DNA of 64,000 nt from Geotrypetes seraphini. Lineage: Eukaryota > Chordata > Amphibia > Gymnophiona > Dermophiidae. Within the stretch, counting starts at the first letter, position 1. Each line of letters starts with the position of its first letter. The stretch is from contig NC_047096.1 of NCBI RefSeq assembly GCF_902459505.1, forward strand, positions 11,656,001-11,720,000. The letters are read 5' to 3'. The notes under the pieces were generated by a model that saw nothing but the letters and a program-made list of their open reading frames with translations, did not search any database and was not told the origin of the DNA. A program made the position numbers and the translations under genes. This document shows, one piece after another, positions 10,113 through 21,200 of the stretch.

Positions 10113-10202
10113 GGAGGCGCCCGCGCTTTTTATGCAGGACCCCCCTCCCCCAACCTGGTGCATTGTGGTATTTGTAGTAGCTGTTGCTTCTTAGCATTGA
10201 CT
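10113..10202 (-). other. Pasted copy of the promoter edge (6172-6263)
   Basis: The reverse strand repeats 6172-6263 almost base for base, from TCAATGCTAAGAAGC through the ZNF143-like site to GCGCGGGCGCCTCC. In the plus direction it is flanked by CTTTAATTAGCTG on both sides, a 13-bp target duplication. There is no poly(A). This looks like a short insertion made by LINE-type target priming, or by another templated repair, with the promoter region as source. Confidence 0.8.
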
Positions 10203-10205
10203 TTA

Positions 10206-10320
10206 ATTAGCTGTTCGTAAAGCTTCACTTGATTGTATTTACAGTTTCTTTTATTGTAAACCGCCTAGAAGTCGCAAGATTGTTGGCGGTATATAAGAAT
10301 AAAGTTATTATTATTATTAT
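10206..10320 (+). mobile_element. SINE/LINE 3' tail
   Basis: GTAAACCGCCTAGAA...GGCGGTATATAAGAATAAA followed by (ATT)n is a tail shared by several retroposons here, including 46885-46945. Only the 3' end is present. Confidence 0.55.
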
Positions 10321-10341
10321 AAACTGTCTTAAGTATCATAG

Positions 10342-10500
10342 GCCCCCTTTTATCTAGTTGCATTAGGGGCTTTTTATCGCGGGTCATTGCGGTAAAATCT
10401 CCACCTCTCATAGGAATTGTATGAGTGTCGGAGCTTTTATTGTAGCAACCCGTGATAAAAAAAAATAACCCCTAGCACAGCTTGATAAAAGGGGGGCCAT
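10342..10500. mobile_element. Small MITE with GGCCCCCTTTTAT ends
   Basis: GGCCCCCTTTTATC at the left answers GATAAAAGGGGGGCC at the right, with CATAG near both flanks. A similar short element with GGGCTCCTTTTAC ends is at 13107-13202. The family resembles Harbinger-type MITEs, but I cannot prove the class. Confidence 0.6.
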
Positions 10501-11250
10501 AGTTTTCTTCTGTTGTCATCTACTAATTAGACCAACTTGTCTACCTAGCTCTACTACACTGGCAGGATATATTCTAGCTGCTAAACAGAAGTTTGATGCC
10601 TTGTAGGATATTGCTCCTTCATTAAACAATTAAAAACTAGAAAATTATAGCAGATATAAACAATGCAACCTATCCAATCTTTCGTCCTCTCTGGAGATCT
10701 TCTGTTCTTGATCTATGCTTTCTTAAATGATCATCAAACAATTCTGCAGGGAACAGCAAACAGTAAAATAGATATGTCAAAATCAAGAATAAAATTTTTA
10801 TGTTTAGAAAACTTCATGGCACCCATCCTCCAGCAAACTCGCAACACCCTTCTCCCCCCCCCCCCCCCCCCAAAAAAAAAAATGCCTTAAACAAGTTTTT
10901 AATTTGAAAGAACAGCATATTCTGTTCAGTCTTCAGTCTTTCTCATTGCTTGTCTAGCCAGCACTATAGGGAATCAGACAGGATTCTGCACTTAATCCAA
11001 AGCCTGGCTTCCTCGTTTCTTGCTCCTAAATTCTGTAATCCAGGCAATTACAAAAATAGCAAGGCAGTTGCCCAAACATCCAGCCTTCTAGATCTCATGC
11101 CTTGATGGATGGTGTCTTGGCACAGGGATGACCAAGCAAGTTTATGTGGCTGCCTAGGGTGGCAGTTTGGTGGGGGGGGGGGGGGGGAAGCAAAGAGCAG
11201 CTACAATCAAAGTCAAACAATATGTCCCGACTCCTGACAGTCACTCAAAC
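10501..11250. other. CEPT1 intron 1, nothing recognised
   Basis: Unique-looking intron with a C run and A run near 10855-10880 and a G run near 11172. No exon or repeat ends seen. Confidence 0.4.
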
Positions 11251-11252
11251 TC

Positions 11253-11620
11253 AGGGCATAACAAAGGAGTTGTTAATAATTCAGCCACGGGTGTAAAGTT
11301 CACTTTATTGATAGTAGCCCCACGAGGACTTGAAGGCTCAACACTGACAGTATTTCGGCATCTATGCCTTCGTCAAGAGTCTCAATGGCTGGTAGTTCTA
11401 TCCCATAAATACAGGTCAAATTCAGAAGCTTAGGACACCAGATATTTTCCTGCTCATTCTGAATTTGACTTGTATTGAATGCTCTATTTTTGATGAAGGC
11501 ATAGATGCCGAAACACTTTCAGTGTCGAGTATTCGCGGTGCTACTATCAATAAAGTGAACTTTACACTAGGTGGCTGAATTATTAACATCTCATCCTCAC
11601 GACTCCTTTGTTGTGCCTAG
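11253..11620. repeat. Inverted repeat with GATGCCGAAAC motif
   Basis: The arms run from GGCATAACAAAGGAGT on the left to ACTCCTTTGTTGTGCC on the right, with the centre near 11436. Each holds AATAAAGTGAACTTTACAC or its inverse and GGCATAGATGCCGAAA or its inverse. It is a fold-back element of unknown class, without coding capacity. Confidence 0.65.
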
Positions 11621-11631
11621 ATTGTCTAGTC

Positions 11632-11824
11632 CAGGGGTAGGCAATTCCGGTCCTTAAGAGCCACAGGCAGGCCAGGTTTTCAGGATATCCACAATAAATA
11701 TGCACGAGATAGATATGCATCTCATGGATGCAGTGCATTTAAATCCATCTCATACATATTCATTGTGGAGATCTGAAAACCTGACCTGCCTGTGGCTCTC
11801 GAGGACCGGAATTGCCTCCCCCTG
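11632..11824. mobile_element. Hairpin hAT MITE (GGTCCTCGAG family)
   Basis: Same family as 4722-4915, with ends CAGGGGTAGGCAATTCCGG and CCGGAATTGCCTCCCCCTG. The flanks are an exact 8-bp duplication, GTCTAGTC (11624-11631 and 11825-11832). Confidence 0.9.
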
Positions 11825-12173
11825 GTCTAGTCATTGAGGCCTCCTTGAGCTCCCTTTTTGGTATATTCATACAAACTCAACCAAAGGTCTCTACTTTTAC
11901 CTGCAGGAAGGGGGGATAATTTTCAGATAGCCCATTTACCTGGCTAAAAGACTCTTGACAATACCCTTCATTATATATTTAAGTGTATAACTGTGTAAAA
12001 GTATAATGTCCAATTAAGTGTTTGAATAGGATTGTTGTAACATGATAGTACAGAGGTTAACTATCAGTGTTTTTTTAATGCTAGGAGTGAAGGGGTGGAG
12101 TGGATGGACTAAGGACCTGAAAATGAATTGAGGGGTGGTGCATAAGGCTGATGATTCTCCTAGGGCAGTGTTT

Positions 12174-12860
12174 TTCAACTCGGTCCTGGAGTATCCCCTT
12201 GCCAGTCAAGTTTTCAGGATATCCACAAAGGGTCTCCCGTACGAGGAAAGGGGCTAAAGGGTCTCCCGTACGAGGAAAGACTGAGCAAATTGCAGCTCTA
12301 CACTCTTGAAGAGCGTAGGGAGAGGGGAGACATGATTGAGACATTTAAGTACATCACGGGACGGGTCGAGGTGGAAGAGGATATCTTTCTTCTCAGGGGA
12401 CCCTCGACCACAAGAGGACATCCGCTCAAACTCAGGGGAGGAAAGTTTCGTGGAGACGCAAGGAAGTACTTCTTCACGGAGAGAGTGATCGAGCATTGGA
12501 ACAAGCTTCCAGTGCAGGTGGTCGAGGCACGCAGCATCCCAGACTTCAAGAACAAATGGGATACCCATGTGGGATCCCTACGGGGTCATGCCAAGGGATA
12601 GGGTCACTAGGACTTAAATGAGCGGGTCAGTAGAGTGACAGTATAATTACAATTATACTTAAGGGGTCAGAAGACTTAAGAGGGTGGGTAAATAGTGTGG
12701 GCAGACTTGATGGGCTATATGGCCCTTAACTGCCGTCATCTTTCTATGTTTCTAATATGCATGAACTTGATTTGTATACACTGCCTCCATTATATGCAAA
12801 TTTCTTTCAAGTACATTCATTGTGGATATCCTGAAAACCAGACTGGCAAAGGAGTACTTA
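12174..12860. mobile_element. Older hairpin MITE split by a LINE 3' end
   Basis: The left half, CAGTGTTTTTCAACTCGGTC to GATATCCACAA, and the right half, ATTGTGGATATCCTGAAAAC to CTGGCAAAGGAGTA, belong to one hairpin MITE. The LINE 3' end at 12226-12757 was inserted into its middle. Confidence 0.7.
12226..12757 (+). mobile_element. 5'-truncated CR1/L2-like LINE, 3' end with open frame
   Basis: The frame 12290-12601 encodes the C-terminal tail of a LINE polyprotein: [15 protein letters not shown], then [30 protein letters not shown] and SIPDFKNKWD. A 3' UTR follows, ending near TTTCTATGTTTCT. The first 20 bp, GGGTCTCCCGTACGAGGAAA, is repeated at 12258. The frame is undamaged, so the insertion is fairly recent. 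Similar tails lie at 13440-13830, 15843-16275, 36013-36365 and 39090-39440. Confidence 0.8.
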
Positions 12861-13439
12861 AACTAAAACTTAGTTTTATAGACCGAGTCATCAACCAAGA
12901 GGAGCTCGACTCGGTTTACAAAAATGTAAAAACATAATACACAAATTTGACAAGAAAAAGTAGACTGAAATAGTTAATTTCCAAAATGTTTAGCAAACAA
13001 AAAAGTTTTTCAGAAGTTTCCGGAATAAAGCAAAAGAACCTAAACTTCTTAATATAAGCGGTAAAGCATTCCAGAATTCGGTTAATTTAAAAGCAAAAGA
13101 ATAACTAAGGGCTCCTTTTACAAAAGGGCAGTAGCGGCTAGCGTGCGCGGCATTTTAGCTCGCGCTAAAACCGCTAGCGTGCCTTAGTAAAAGGAGCCCT
13201 AAATCTCTTTAAAGGTTCTGTTTTTACCACTGAGAGAAGGAAATGTAAGTTTTAATTTTTGAGAACTTCTGGCAAGATGAGATCTATGAACATTCCAGTC
13301 TAAAGGAATCAAAGTGGCAAAAATGCCAAATATGCACTACAAATGCACTTCAATTGAATTCTGAGATACACTGGAAGCCAATGGAATGCCTTGAGCAGTG
13401 ATCAAATTTACTCTTACCGAAGATAAGTTTAGCTGCAGT
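12861..13439. mobile_element. Old LINE 3' region with a 95-bp MITE
   Basis: The stretch from TTTTATAGACCGAGTC to TGGAAGCCAATGG is a 3' UTR type seen also near 17110-17660 and 58030-58450. Inside it, 13107-13202 is a small hairpin MITE, GGGCTCCTTTTACAAAAGGG to TTAGTAAAAGGAGCCC. Confidence 0.5.
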
Positions 13440-13832
13440 GTAGAGGGTAGAGAGGGACAGATTCTTCAGACTGGTAGGGGAAACAAGAACAAGAGGGCAC
13501 TCAAGAAAATTGAAGGGAGACAGATTCAGAACAAACGCTAGGAAGTTCTTCTTCACTCAGAGGGTGGTGGATGCCTGGAATACACTTCCAGAGGAGGTGG
13601 TGGAGCAGAGTACGATTTCGGGTTTCAAGAAGGGGTTGGACAGGTTCCTGAAGGAAAAGGGGATTGAGGGATATAGATAGAGGGGGTACTATACAGGTCA
13701 AAATGTCTTCAAAAGAGGATCATTTGCAGGTCACTGACCTGGGGGGCCGCCGCAAGAGCGGACTGCTGGGCACGATGGACCTGTGGTCTGACTCGGCAGA
13801 GGCGATGCTTATGTTCTTATGTTCTGTATTAA
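13440..13832 (+). mobile_element. LINE 3' end, CR1/L2-like
   Basis: The sequence encodes [19 protein letters not shown] and LPEEVVEQ-like segments of the LINE C-terminal tail, followed by the TTATGTTCTTATGTTCT terminus. It interrupts an older repeat that resumes near 13850. Frame damage is modest. Confidence 0.65.
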
Positions 13833-15095
13833 TTGAAGTCTCTGCAGACTGACCTTTGAAAGACCCAAATACACTGAATTGCAGTAATCCAACCTTGACA
13901 AAATGGTGGATTGAACCAAGACAGAGAAGTATTGTTGGTCGAAAAAGTGCTCTCACTCTTCTCAGAGCACGGAGATTGAAAAAAAAAAACACTTTTTAAT
14001 AAGCGAGTTTAGTTGGTCCTTAAATGTAAGTGAAGAATCGATAACAATATCTACTATAAACGAGGAAAACTCAATTTTCAAAGATTCTCCTGAGTCCACA
14101 GCAGGACTGAGTGGAGAAACACTGTCCTAGGGTGCCTGATTACTCTTGCACTGGTCTTGCCTGATCACCATCAATCTGTTGATTTCTGGGGACTTGTAGC
14201 TGGAATGTTCCAGACCTCCTTAAGTCATGACTTGCAGGAGCACCGAGTTCTGTTTTCCGATGCTGTAGAGCCAGTGGAGAATGAGCTCTTTGCAGTTCTT
14301 GTTTTGGGGCCCCTCGGTTTACTTCTCATTCTGGGAAGAACGCCTCAGACCCAAGCCGATCCCTGACCACCTCCCTGCCAGTGGATATCCAAGCTTTCTT
14401 GAATGCCATCATTGTCTTTCTCTCCTCTACTTCATCATGGTGGCCCCACAACGAGCCTCCCGGTGTTCATGGAGATATTTTGGGTGATATGATAAAGGTA
14501 TAGAATACGAAGGCAGATATACCGAAGGCCTAACCAGTCTATCCAGTTTCCTTCCTGTAGCCATACTGCAGATGTCATATGATCTCTGGCTTTGCATACT
14601 CTGTTGAATTTCAAAAGTGGGTGTATGGGTGTCCCTATGTAACCTCCTCAGGTTGTCGGCTTTGTTAAATTTTGTAAACGGCTATCGGTTATGCGGTATA
14701 GCAATGGCTTGTTCTGTTCTTGTTATCTGTTTTCAGAGATGAAGTTGTTTGCATGTCTGCCATATTAACGTTATTCATTTGCTCTTTATTATTTGTTTTA
14801 CCGTGGTGTAATTCTTTAATGAGGTGTTAAGGAGCAGTGCCAACAGCATCTCTTTTTGAGGTTCGGGTTTATGAATTTTCTTTGTGGCGCTTACATGCAG
14901 CTTGTGTTAAGTAAATCAAACAGTTTTCTGTTGTCATGTGTCTTATTTTGTCTCTCTGACACTGGAAGGAGAAGCAAAGTCGAACAGCCTTATCACTTGA
15001 CATTGTTTTGAAATGCTGAGTTTTCCCAAAACACTTTCTTTCTAATCCTGAAACTTCGTAATGGTTGTTTTTCATAGAATGCATTGTTTTATCTC
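13833..15095. other. CEPT1 intron 1, mostly unrecognised
   Basis: Up to about 14050 an old LINE 3' region continues. The rest looks unique. No exon with good splice sites and coding bias was found. Confidence 0.4.
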
Positions 15096-15097
15096 CA

Positions 15098-15306
15098 TAA
15101 GAACATGAGAATAGCCTTATTGGGTCAGACCAATGGTATTTCTAGTCCAATGTCCCGTCTTCGCGGAGGCCAATCCAAGTCACAAGTACCTGGCAAAACC
15201 CCAAATAGCAGCAGCATTCCATGCTACCGTCCCATTTCTGTCTCAACAGCAGACTATGGACTTTTCCTCCAGGAACTTGCCCAAATCTTTTTTTTTTTTT
15301 TTTTTT
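15098..15306 (+). repeat. Dispersed repeat, TAAGAACATGAGAATAGCC type
   Basis: This stretch, TAAGAACATGAGAATAGCC through GGGTCAGACCAATGG to CCTCCAGGAACTTG, followed by a T run, is a dispersed LINE-linked repeat that I know from caecilian-like genomes. A related start, ATAAGAACATAAGAATTGCC, is at 38609. Confidence 0.5.
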
Positions 15307-15545
15307 AAACCCTCAGGACACAGTTTTTGTTGTATGTGCTGAGTGTCACATGTTGGAAGTAGGAATATCATTTCACAATCTATAATGTTTAGCCCTGGCA
15401 CAGTATCCAGTAACCTGTCCTAGGCCAATACAATGATGTGGTGAGTGCCAGTCTTTCCACACTACAATCCTGAAGAAACTTTCAAACTTCCGTGGCTAGC
15501 AGAAGGATATCTGTCCTTTTTTTTTTTAATTGTTTCTTTTCATGA

Positions 15546-15796
15546 GGCTCATTTATTCATTCAATTTCTATACCGTTCTCCCATGGAACTCAGAACGGTT
15601 TACATGAATTTATTCAGGTACTCAAGCGTTTTTTCCCTGTCTGTCCCTGTGGGCTCACAGTCTATCTAATGTACCTGGGGTAATGGGGGGATTAAGTGAC
15701 TTGCCCAGGGTCACAAGGAGCAGCGTGGATTTAAACCCACAACTCCAGGGTGCTAGGCTATAGCTTTAACCACTGCGTCACACACTCCCCAGTCTA
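15546..15796 (-). mobile_element. tRNA-derived SINE, full length
   Basis: On the reverse strand it begins GTGACGCAGTGGTTAAAGC (A-box region). It then has a B-box GGGTTTAAATCC, the body GGGCAAGTCACTTAATCC, and the tail AACCGTTCTGAGTTCC...GGTATAG. A plus-strand sister is at 33452-33690. The polymerase III boxes and tRNA-like head support a SINE rather than a tRNA gene. Confidence 0.85.
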
Positions 15797-15842
15797 CCTA
15801 GCTGGAGAAAAACACACGTGTTCAGCCCTGCTCAGGCACCTT

Positions 15843-16275
15843 CATAGAAACATAGAACATGACGGAAGAAAAGGGCCACGGCCCATCTAGTCTGCCCATA
15901 CTAATGGCCCACCCCCTAACTACCTCCAAGAAGAGATCCCACATGCCAATCCCATCTTTTCTTAAAATCTGGCATTCTGCTTGCCTCAATTACCTGTTGT
16001 GGAAGATTATTCCAGCGATCAACCACCCTTTCGGTGAAGAAATATTTTCTGGTGTCGCCATGAAATTTCCCACCCCTGATTTTCAACGGATGCCCTCTTG
16101 TTGCCGTGGGTCCTTTAAGGAAAAAGAGATCCTCTTCCACCTCGATACGGCCCGTGACATATTTGAACGTCTCGATCATGTCTCCCCTCTCTCTGTGTTC
16201 CTCGAGTGAGTACAGCTGCAACTTACCCAGTCGTTCCTCATACGGGAGATCCTTGAGTCCTGAGACCAACATGGA
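15843..16275 (-). mobile_element. 5'-truncated CR1/L2-like LINE with open frame
   Basis: A reverse-strand frame encodes [60 protein letters not shown] and VVDRWNNLPQQVIEAS. The 3' terminus is TCTATGTTTCTATGAAGG-like at 15843. The family is the same as 12226-12757, and the frame is largely open. Confidence 0.8.
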
Positions 16276-16495
16276 AGTGTGTCAGATTTGAACCTGAACT
16301 TGGAGAAATCAGAGGATATGCCTTTTAATGGGTATAATTATGCAGATTGGTCTACACCCTTCCCCCTACGGAAAGTTGCACATAAGACTTAAATATTTGG
16401 GGGTTTACATCACCAGTGACTTATTGAAAGCTTATACTGAAAACTTTTCTGTTTTACTGGGGAAAACGCAGGACATCCTAACCCTTTGGACCAGT
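16276..16495 (+). mobile_element. L1-like reverse transcriptase fragment
   Basis: The frames give LNLEKSEDMPFN and KLHIRLKYLGVYITSD...YTENF, which resemble the YLGVYIT..L..LYKENY region of L1 ORF2. It is short and cut at both ends. A hAT fragment beginning CAGTGGTCTCATACTC follows at 16494-16565. Confidence 0.6.
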
Positions 16496-16629
16496 GGTCT
16501 CATACTCACATGCAGCCCGCCAGTACTATTTTGAGGCCCCTTCCATCTTCTTTAAATGTTTAAAAACAGAAACTGTATGATACAGCTGTTTAAATACTTA
16601 ATTTACTAACAAATCTTTTCCAGAGACGG

Positions 16630-16770
16630 GGAAGTGGTAGAGCTAGAGGACATGAATTGAGGTTGCAGAGTGATAGCAATTAGGAGTAACATCAGGAAGT
16701 ACTTTTTCACAGTGAGGGGTGATGGAAGCGGCGGAGACGAGAACAGTGATGGAATTCAAGAATTGTGTGG
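16630..16770 (+). mobile_element. LINE 3' fragment
   Basis: AGTAACATCAGGAAGTACTT followed by TTTCACAGTGAGGGG recalls the RKYFF.ERV segment of the local LINE family. It is short and decayed. Confidence 0.5.
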
Positions 16771-17109
16771 GATACATACAGAGGAGGATGACGTCAAAAC
16801 AAGGCTATTGACGGGCAGGAGTGGTGGACAGATTTCTGTGTCTGCTAGACAGATCAGGATGGCTGGAGTTTGCTTCGACAGGAAGTCCAGTGGTTAGGAA
16901 GTAGAGCGAGTGCCAGGCAGACTTCTTCGGGCTGTGTCCTGAAAATTGCAAAATACTAGAAGGAACACCCACCATGGAATTATGTACTGTTGAGATGACT
17001 ATTGTATTCTATGGTTGCCAATTGTTTGGGAAATCTATATATTATTTGAATATAAATGTGAATAAAATGAGGTGGAAAAAGCCTCAAGAGTATGGCGCAA
17101 TGACAGATC

Positions 17110-17660
17110 AGGTATTCATATTGTATATCAGGTTTATTTAAAAATTTGATATACCGCCTTATCAAAATTCAAAGCGGTTTTACATAATATATAAAAACAA
17201 AGAGTAGAAAGGCATACACTAAAAACAAATTATAATTATTAAAACAGACAGTCAGATAAACAGACGAACATTAACTTACCGAAACAAAATGAAAAAGGGT
17301 AGAAATACATTTGTGTAATAAAAAAGAGAGGGAGAAGGATCAAAACAAAAAATAAATAATCTAGCACTTTGTAGAAAAGATTAAAATGAATAAGAAAAGT
17401 AAGGAGCGAAGTTCCATTACAGTCCTTAAAAGAACTATTATACTCCAAATACGTCTTTAAAAAGAAAGGCCTTCAAGCTACTTTTAAATTTATCAAGTGA
17501 TGAAATTTCTCTTATATAATTTGGTGCTGAGTTCCAGATGGTAGGGGCCGTAACAGAAAAGATATTAGTTCGCATATCACATTCATATGATATGCAATGA
17601 GTGTGAGTGTCATGTAACTCAGTGGGGGAGGAGAAGACACCTTAAAGACAAATTTACCAA
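17110..17660. mobile_element. LINE 3' region, decayed
   Basis: GATATACCGCCTTATCA and AAAGCGGTTTTACAT belong to the shared retroposon tail. They are followed by the TGGTGCTGAGTTCCAGATGG type of 3' sequence also seen near 58300 and 18400. No clear ends can be set. Confidence 0.45.
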
Positions 17661-17785
17661 GTAAAATGTGAGTAATACTGTTGGGTTATTGGTTTGATCA
17701 TGACTTGATAATGAATCTGATTGTTGGCAGAGTTGATGGACCATGCACATCTTTTATCCACCGTCATTTTCTGTGTATTTTCCAG

Positions 17786-18201
17786 ATAGATGAGAAAAAA
17801 GGTTTGCTAAAGCTTCCCAAGAATTTCAGTCCCCTGGGAAACGCCGAAATAAGAAATCCATGAGTGGACACCATCGAACAGCAAGGAAACGATGCGTGGA
17901 TTCGCACCCCGATTCCACTCAGGGCTGCGGCTATGTCCCAGGAACGGGATGTGTCTTGAGCAAGCTGGTTGAACTGCCCACACCACCTCTCACCAGGCAC
18001 CAGCTGAAGAGGTTGGAAGAGCACAGGTACCAGAGCTCGGGCCGGTCCTTGCTAGAGCCATTGATGCAAGGCTTCTGGGAATGGCTGGTCAGAAGAGTCC
18101 CTACGTGGATCGCTCCAAATCTTATCACCATCGTTGGACTGCTAGTTAACATCACCACGACTCTGATTTTAGTTTATTACTGTCCAACTGCGAGAGAGCA
18201 G
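17786..18201 (+). CDS. CEPT1: CEPT1 exon with start codon, residues 1-114
   Basis: The acceptor is TTTTCCAG|ATAGATG; 74 nt of 5' UTR precede the ATG at 17860. The peptide runs from [16 protein letters not shown] through [20 protein letters not shown] and [20 protein letters not shown] to the first membrane helix, [20 protein letters not shown]. The exon ends at glutamine 114 with donor CAG|GTAAGA (phase 0). The Kozak context is weak, but the start fits the vertebrate N-terminus. Confidence 0.95.
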
Positions 18202-21200
18202 GTAAGATGTAACCAGAACTGGCTCCAAAATCAAATAGAGTCTCATATGTTCAGTTGTGGCACAAAGGATATTTTTCATCTAAGAAGTGAAAGTAGTAGT
18301 CTGGTAGCCATTTTTTAAATTTATTTAGCCCAGAAATAAGTGGATTTTTCCAACTCCATCTCAATAATGGCTTATAGACTTTTCTCTTTTAGGAATTTTT
18401 TTAAGTCCTGCTAATTGTTTTAAACCCTGTGCTTTTACCATATAATCTGGCAATGAATTCCAGGGTTTAATTGCATGTTGAGTGAAGACATATTTAATAC
18501 CACTCTACCTATAGAAGCTCAGGATGGAGTACGATAAATAAGTTACAGTAATCACACTAACTGCTTCACTGGTCCCAGCTGGCTATCATTTGTGGCTAAG
18601 GCTGGCTTCCAGTGTCCTATATTCACTTCCCTTGTCCCTTTGGTGTTGACAGTCAGCATTCAGTGGATGAAGGACCAGGAATGTGCCATCAGAAGCTAGG
18701 AATGGTTGGAATTATGATTAACAGCCGTCCAAGGCCTGAGAGTGGCTGAGCGCTTTCTTTAAAACTGGTGAATTGCAGCTAATTTAATTACCATCATGTA
18801 TGATCAAACTGTAAAAATATGAATAAAAAGAGGTTTGTTTAGACCTCCGGTTGTCTCCCTCCATCTGCCACTAAGGTCCCTTTTTTTCTTTTCCTCTTTT
18901 CATCCACATATATCAAAACCATGTTCTGAATGGGCCAGACACTCTCTCCCTCTAATTTATTAATGGGGTGTTTCGGTATATGATAGTATTTTAAATAATG
19001 AGACCTCTTGGTGACATGTGCCTCTGTGACTTCGTGTCGGCTTTCTCTCAGATGCTAGTTAAACATTTCTGTGTAACCTCCATTACTGATAAATGAGAAT
19101 TCATGTGCAAAGTTCTTCTGTGTTAAGGACCATGATTGGATTAGTGATCTGAGGGATAAGCTTTTCATCTGCTCTCACCTTCCTATTCAGGGCCCCTTTA
19201 TGTGGAGAAGGAAACTTTGGCCCCAGTAAACATGCTGATGAATCAAAACGGGGGAATTCCTAGATGTTAGAGAGTAGAAATGCCTGGCGCCTGTATGGCC
19301 TATTTCCACAGTGACTTTTGTAAAAAAAATTATAGATGCATATAAAAACTGTTCTTCCTGTAGCCCAGTGGTCTCCAACTCCAACCCTTTGCAGGGCCAC
19401 ATTTTGGATTTGTAGGTACTTGGAGGGCCGCAGAAAAAAATAGTTAATGTCTTATTAAAGAAATGACAATTTTGCATGAGGTCAAACTCTTTATAGTTTA
19501 TAAATCTTTCCTTTTGGCCAAGTCTTAATAATAATATTGTCATTTATAGCTAAAAAGACGTATGATCAAGAAACTGTTTTATTTTACTTTTGTGATAAAC
19601 ATATCGAGGGCCTCAAAATAGTACCTGGCGGACCGCATGTGGTCCCCAGGCTGCGAGTTTGAAACCACTACTGTAGTCACAACAAATTAAATTTAGTGCA
19701 ATTTCTGTCTTAGATGCCTAAAAACTTTGGGCCTGATTCTCAAAACTGTATCCTGATTGTAGGTGGCGGTGGGCATCCTACCGCCATCTTAACAGACCAA
19801 TCGGGATTCACGTTCTTTAAAAAAATCGATGCGATGAACGACATCTAAAATGTAGTCATCTTGATTCGAATCTACAGAAGCGCCCATATGCACCTACAGA
19901 TGTCTAGGGCCGTTGTAGGCGTGGCTTACACTGGAAGTGGCCTTATGCCTTAAATATAAAATGCTGGCCTATATTTAAGACGTCTGTACAAAAAATAGAC
20001 GCGAGTCTGGATGCAGCGCCTATCGGTGATTGGCACACGGTAGACACCTATTTTGTAGGCGCCTACCACAGCAAGCACCGTTTCAGAATCAGGCCCTTTC
20101 TGTACACCCCTTCTCCCTCCCCCCTTCATTTATTTATTTTTTAAATTTAAGGGCATTTTATGTGCTAATCCAGGGGTGCCCAAAAGGTCGATGGCAAAGG
20201 TAATGCGAGTCGATTGCGGAGCCCATCCCGTGCTCCGCGATAAGACTCGCATTGCCTTTGCTTTCTGTTCTCCCTGCTTCCCCAATGCCAGGCCAGGCAC
20301 AAGTGCCGGGCCCACAACACCCCACCCTTGAATTTTCGAGACGGAGGCGTGATGGCATAGCGTCTCAATATCACCACTAACTGGATAACCTCTGGTTCTG
20401 CCCAAGCTCTACCTGTGGATCACCCCAGCACTGTCTGAATAGGTCCAAAGTGTTCAGAGGACACATTCAGCAGCATTTTCTAACCAGAAAAGTGCCTCTT
20501 GTCTATCAGCTGGATAATTTTTAGACTGTATAAGGGAAGACGCCTGTCGACTTTTGCTGCCTTCCAAGAATTTTAATACACACCCAGAGATGCCAAGTGT
20601 GAATTATTCCAGAGTGAAGCTTCCAGGGTGGAAATCTAGATAGATTTAAGTAATGCTCTGCACGTGAAAAAAGAATTACTATTCTGACTTTTTGTGCACC
20701 TCTGAAAAGATACAGACAGAATAGAGGTAAGATGGGTAAATTCACGGGGTTAAAAATTTCTTTCCACACAGTGGTTAAAATGTTATGCATATGCATATGT
20801 GTAGTTTGTTTTGTTTGTTTATTCATTTATAATCTGCTTTTAACAGAGCGGCTCACAATAAAACACAATATTAAAGACATCAACATACATTAGATGCAGG
20901 AGGGAAGTAGTGTGCAGGAATTTATGCTCTGTTTTCTTCCTGCTTAGCTGGACCATATAGCTTCTTTTTAGCTGTCTCTCATGAAAGCACTGGGCACTAA
21001 AGCCTCGGTGATTAAGAGAAAGGGTGTCAAAGCCGGGGTGTCAAAGTCCCTCCTTGAGAGCTGCAATCCAGTTGGGTTTTCAGGATTTTCCCAATGAATA
21101 TGCATGAGATCTATTAGCATACAATGAAAGCAGTCCATGCAAATAGATCTCATGCATATTCATTGGGGAAATCCTGAAAACCCGACGATTGGGGTCCTCA

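Noticed and set aside
17860-18201. Paralogue CHPT1 instead of CEPT1
   Set aside because: The N-terminus [12 protein letters not shown], the residue pattern and the DRAM2/DENND2D neighbours fit CEPT1; CHPT1 has a different N-terminus and location.
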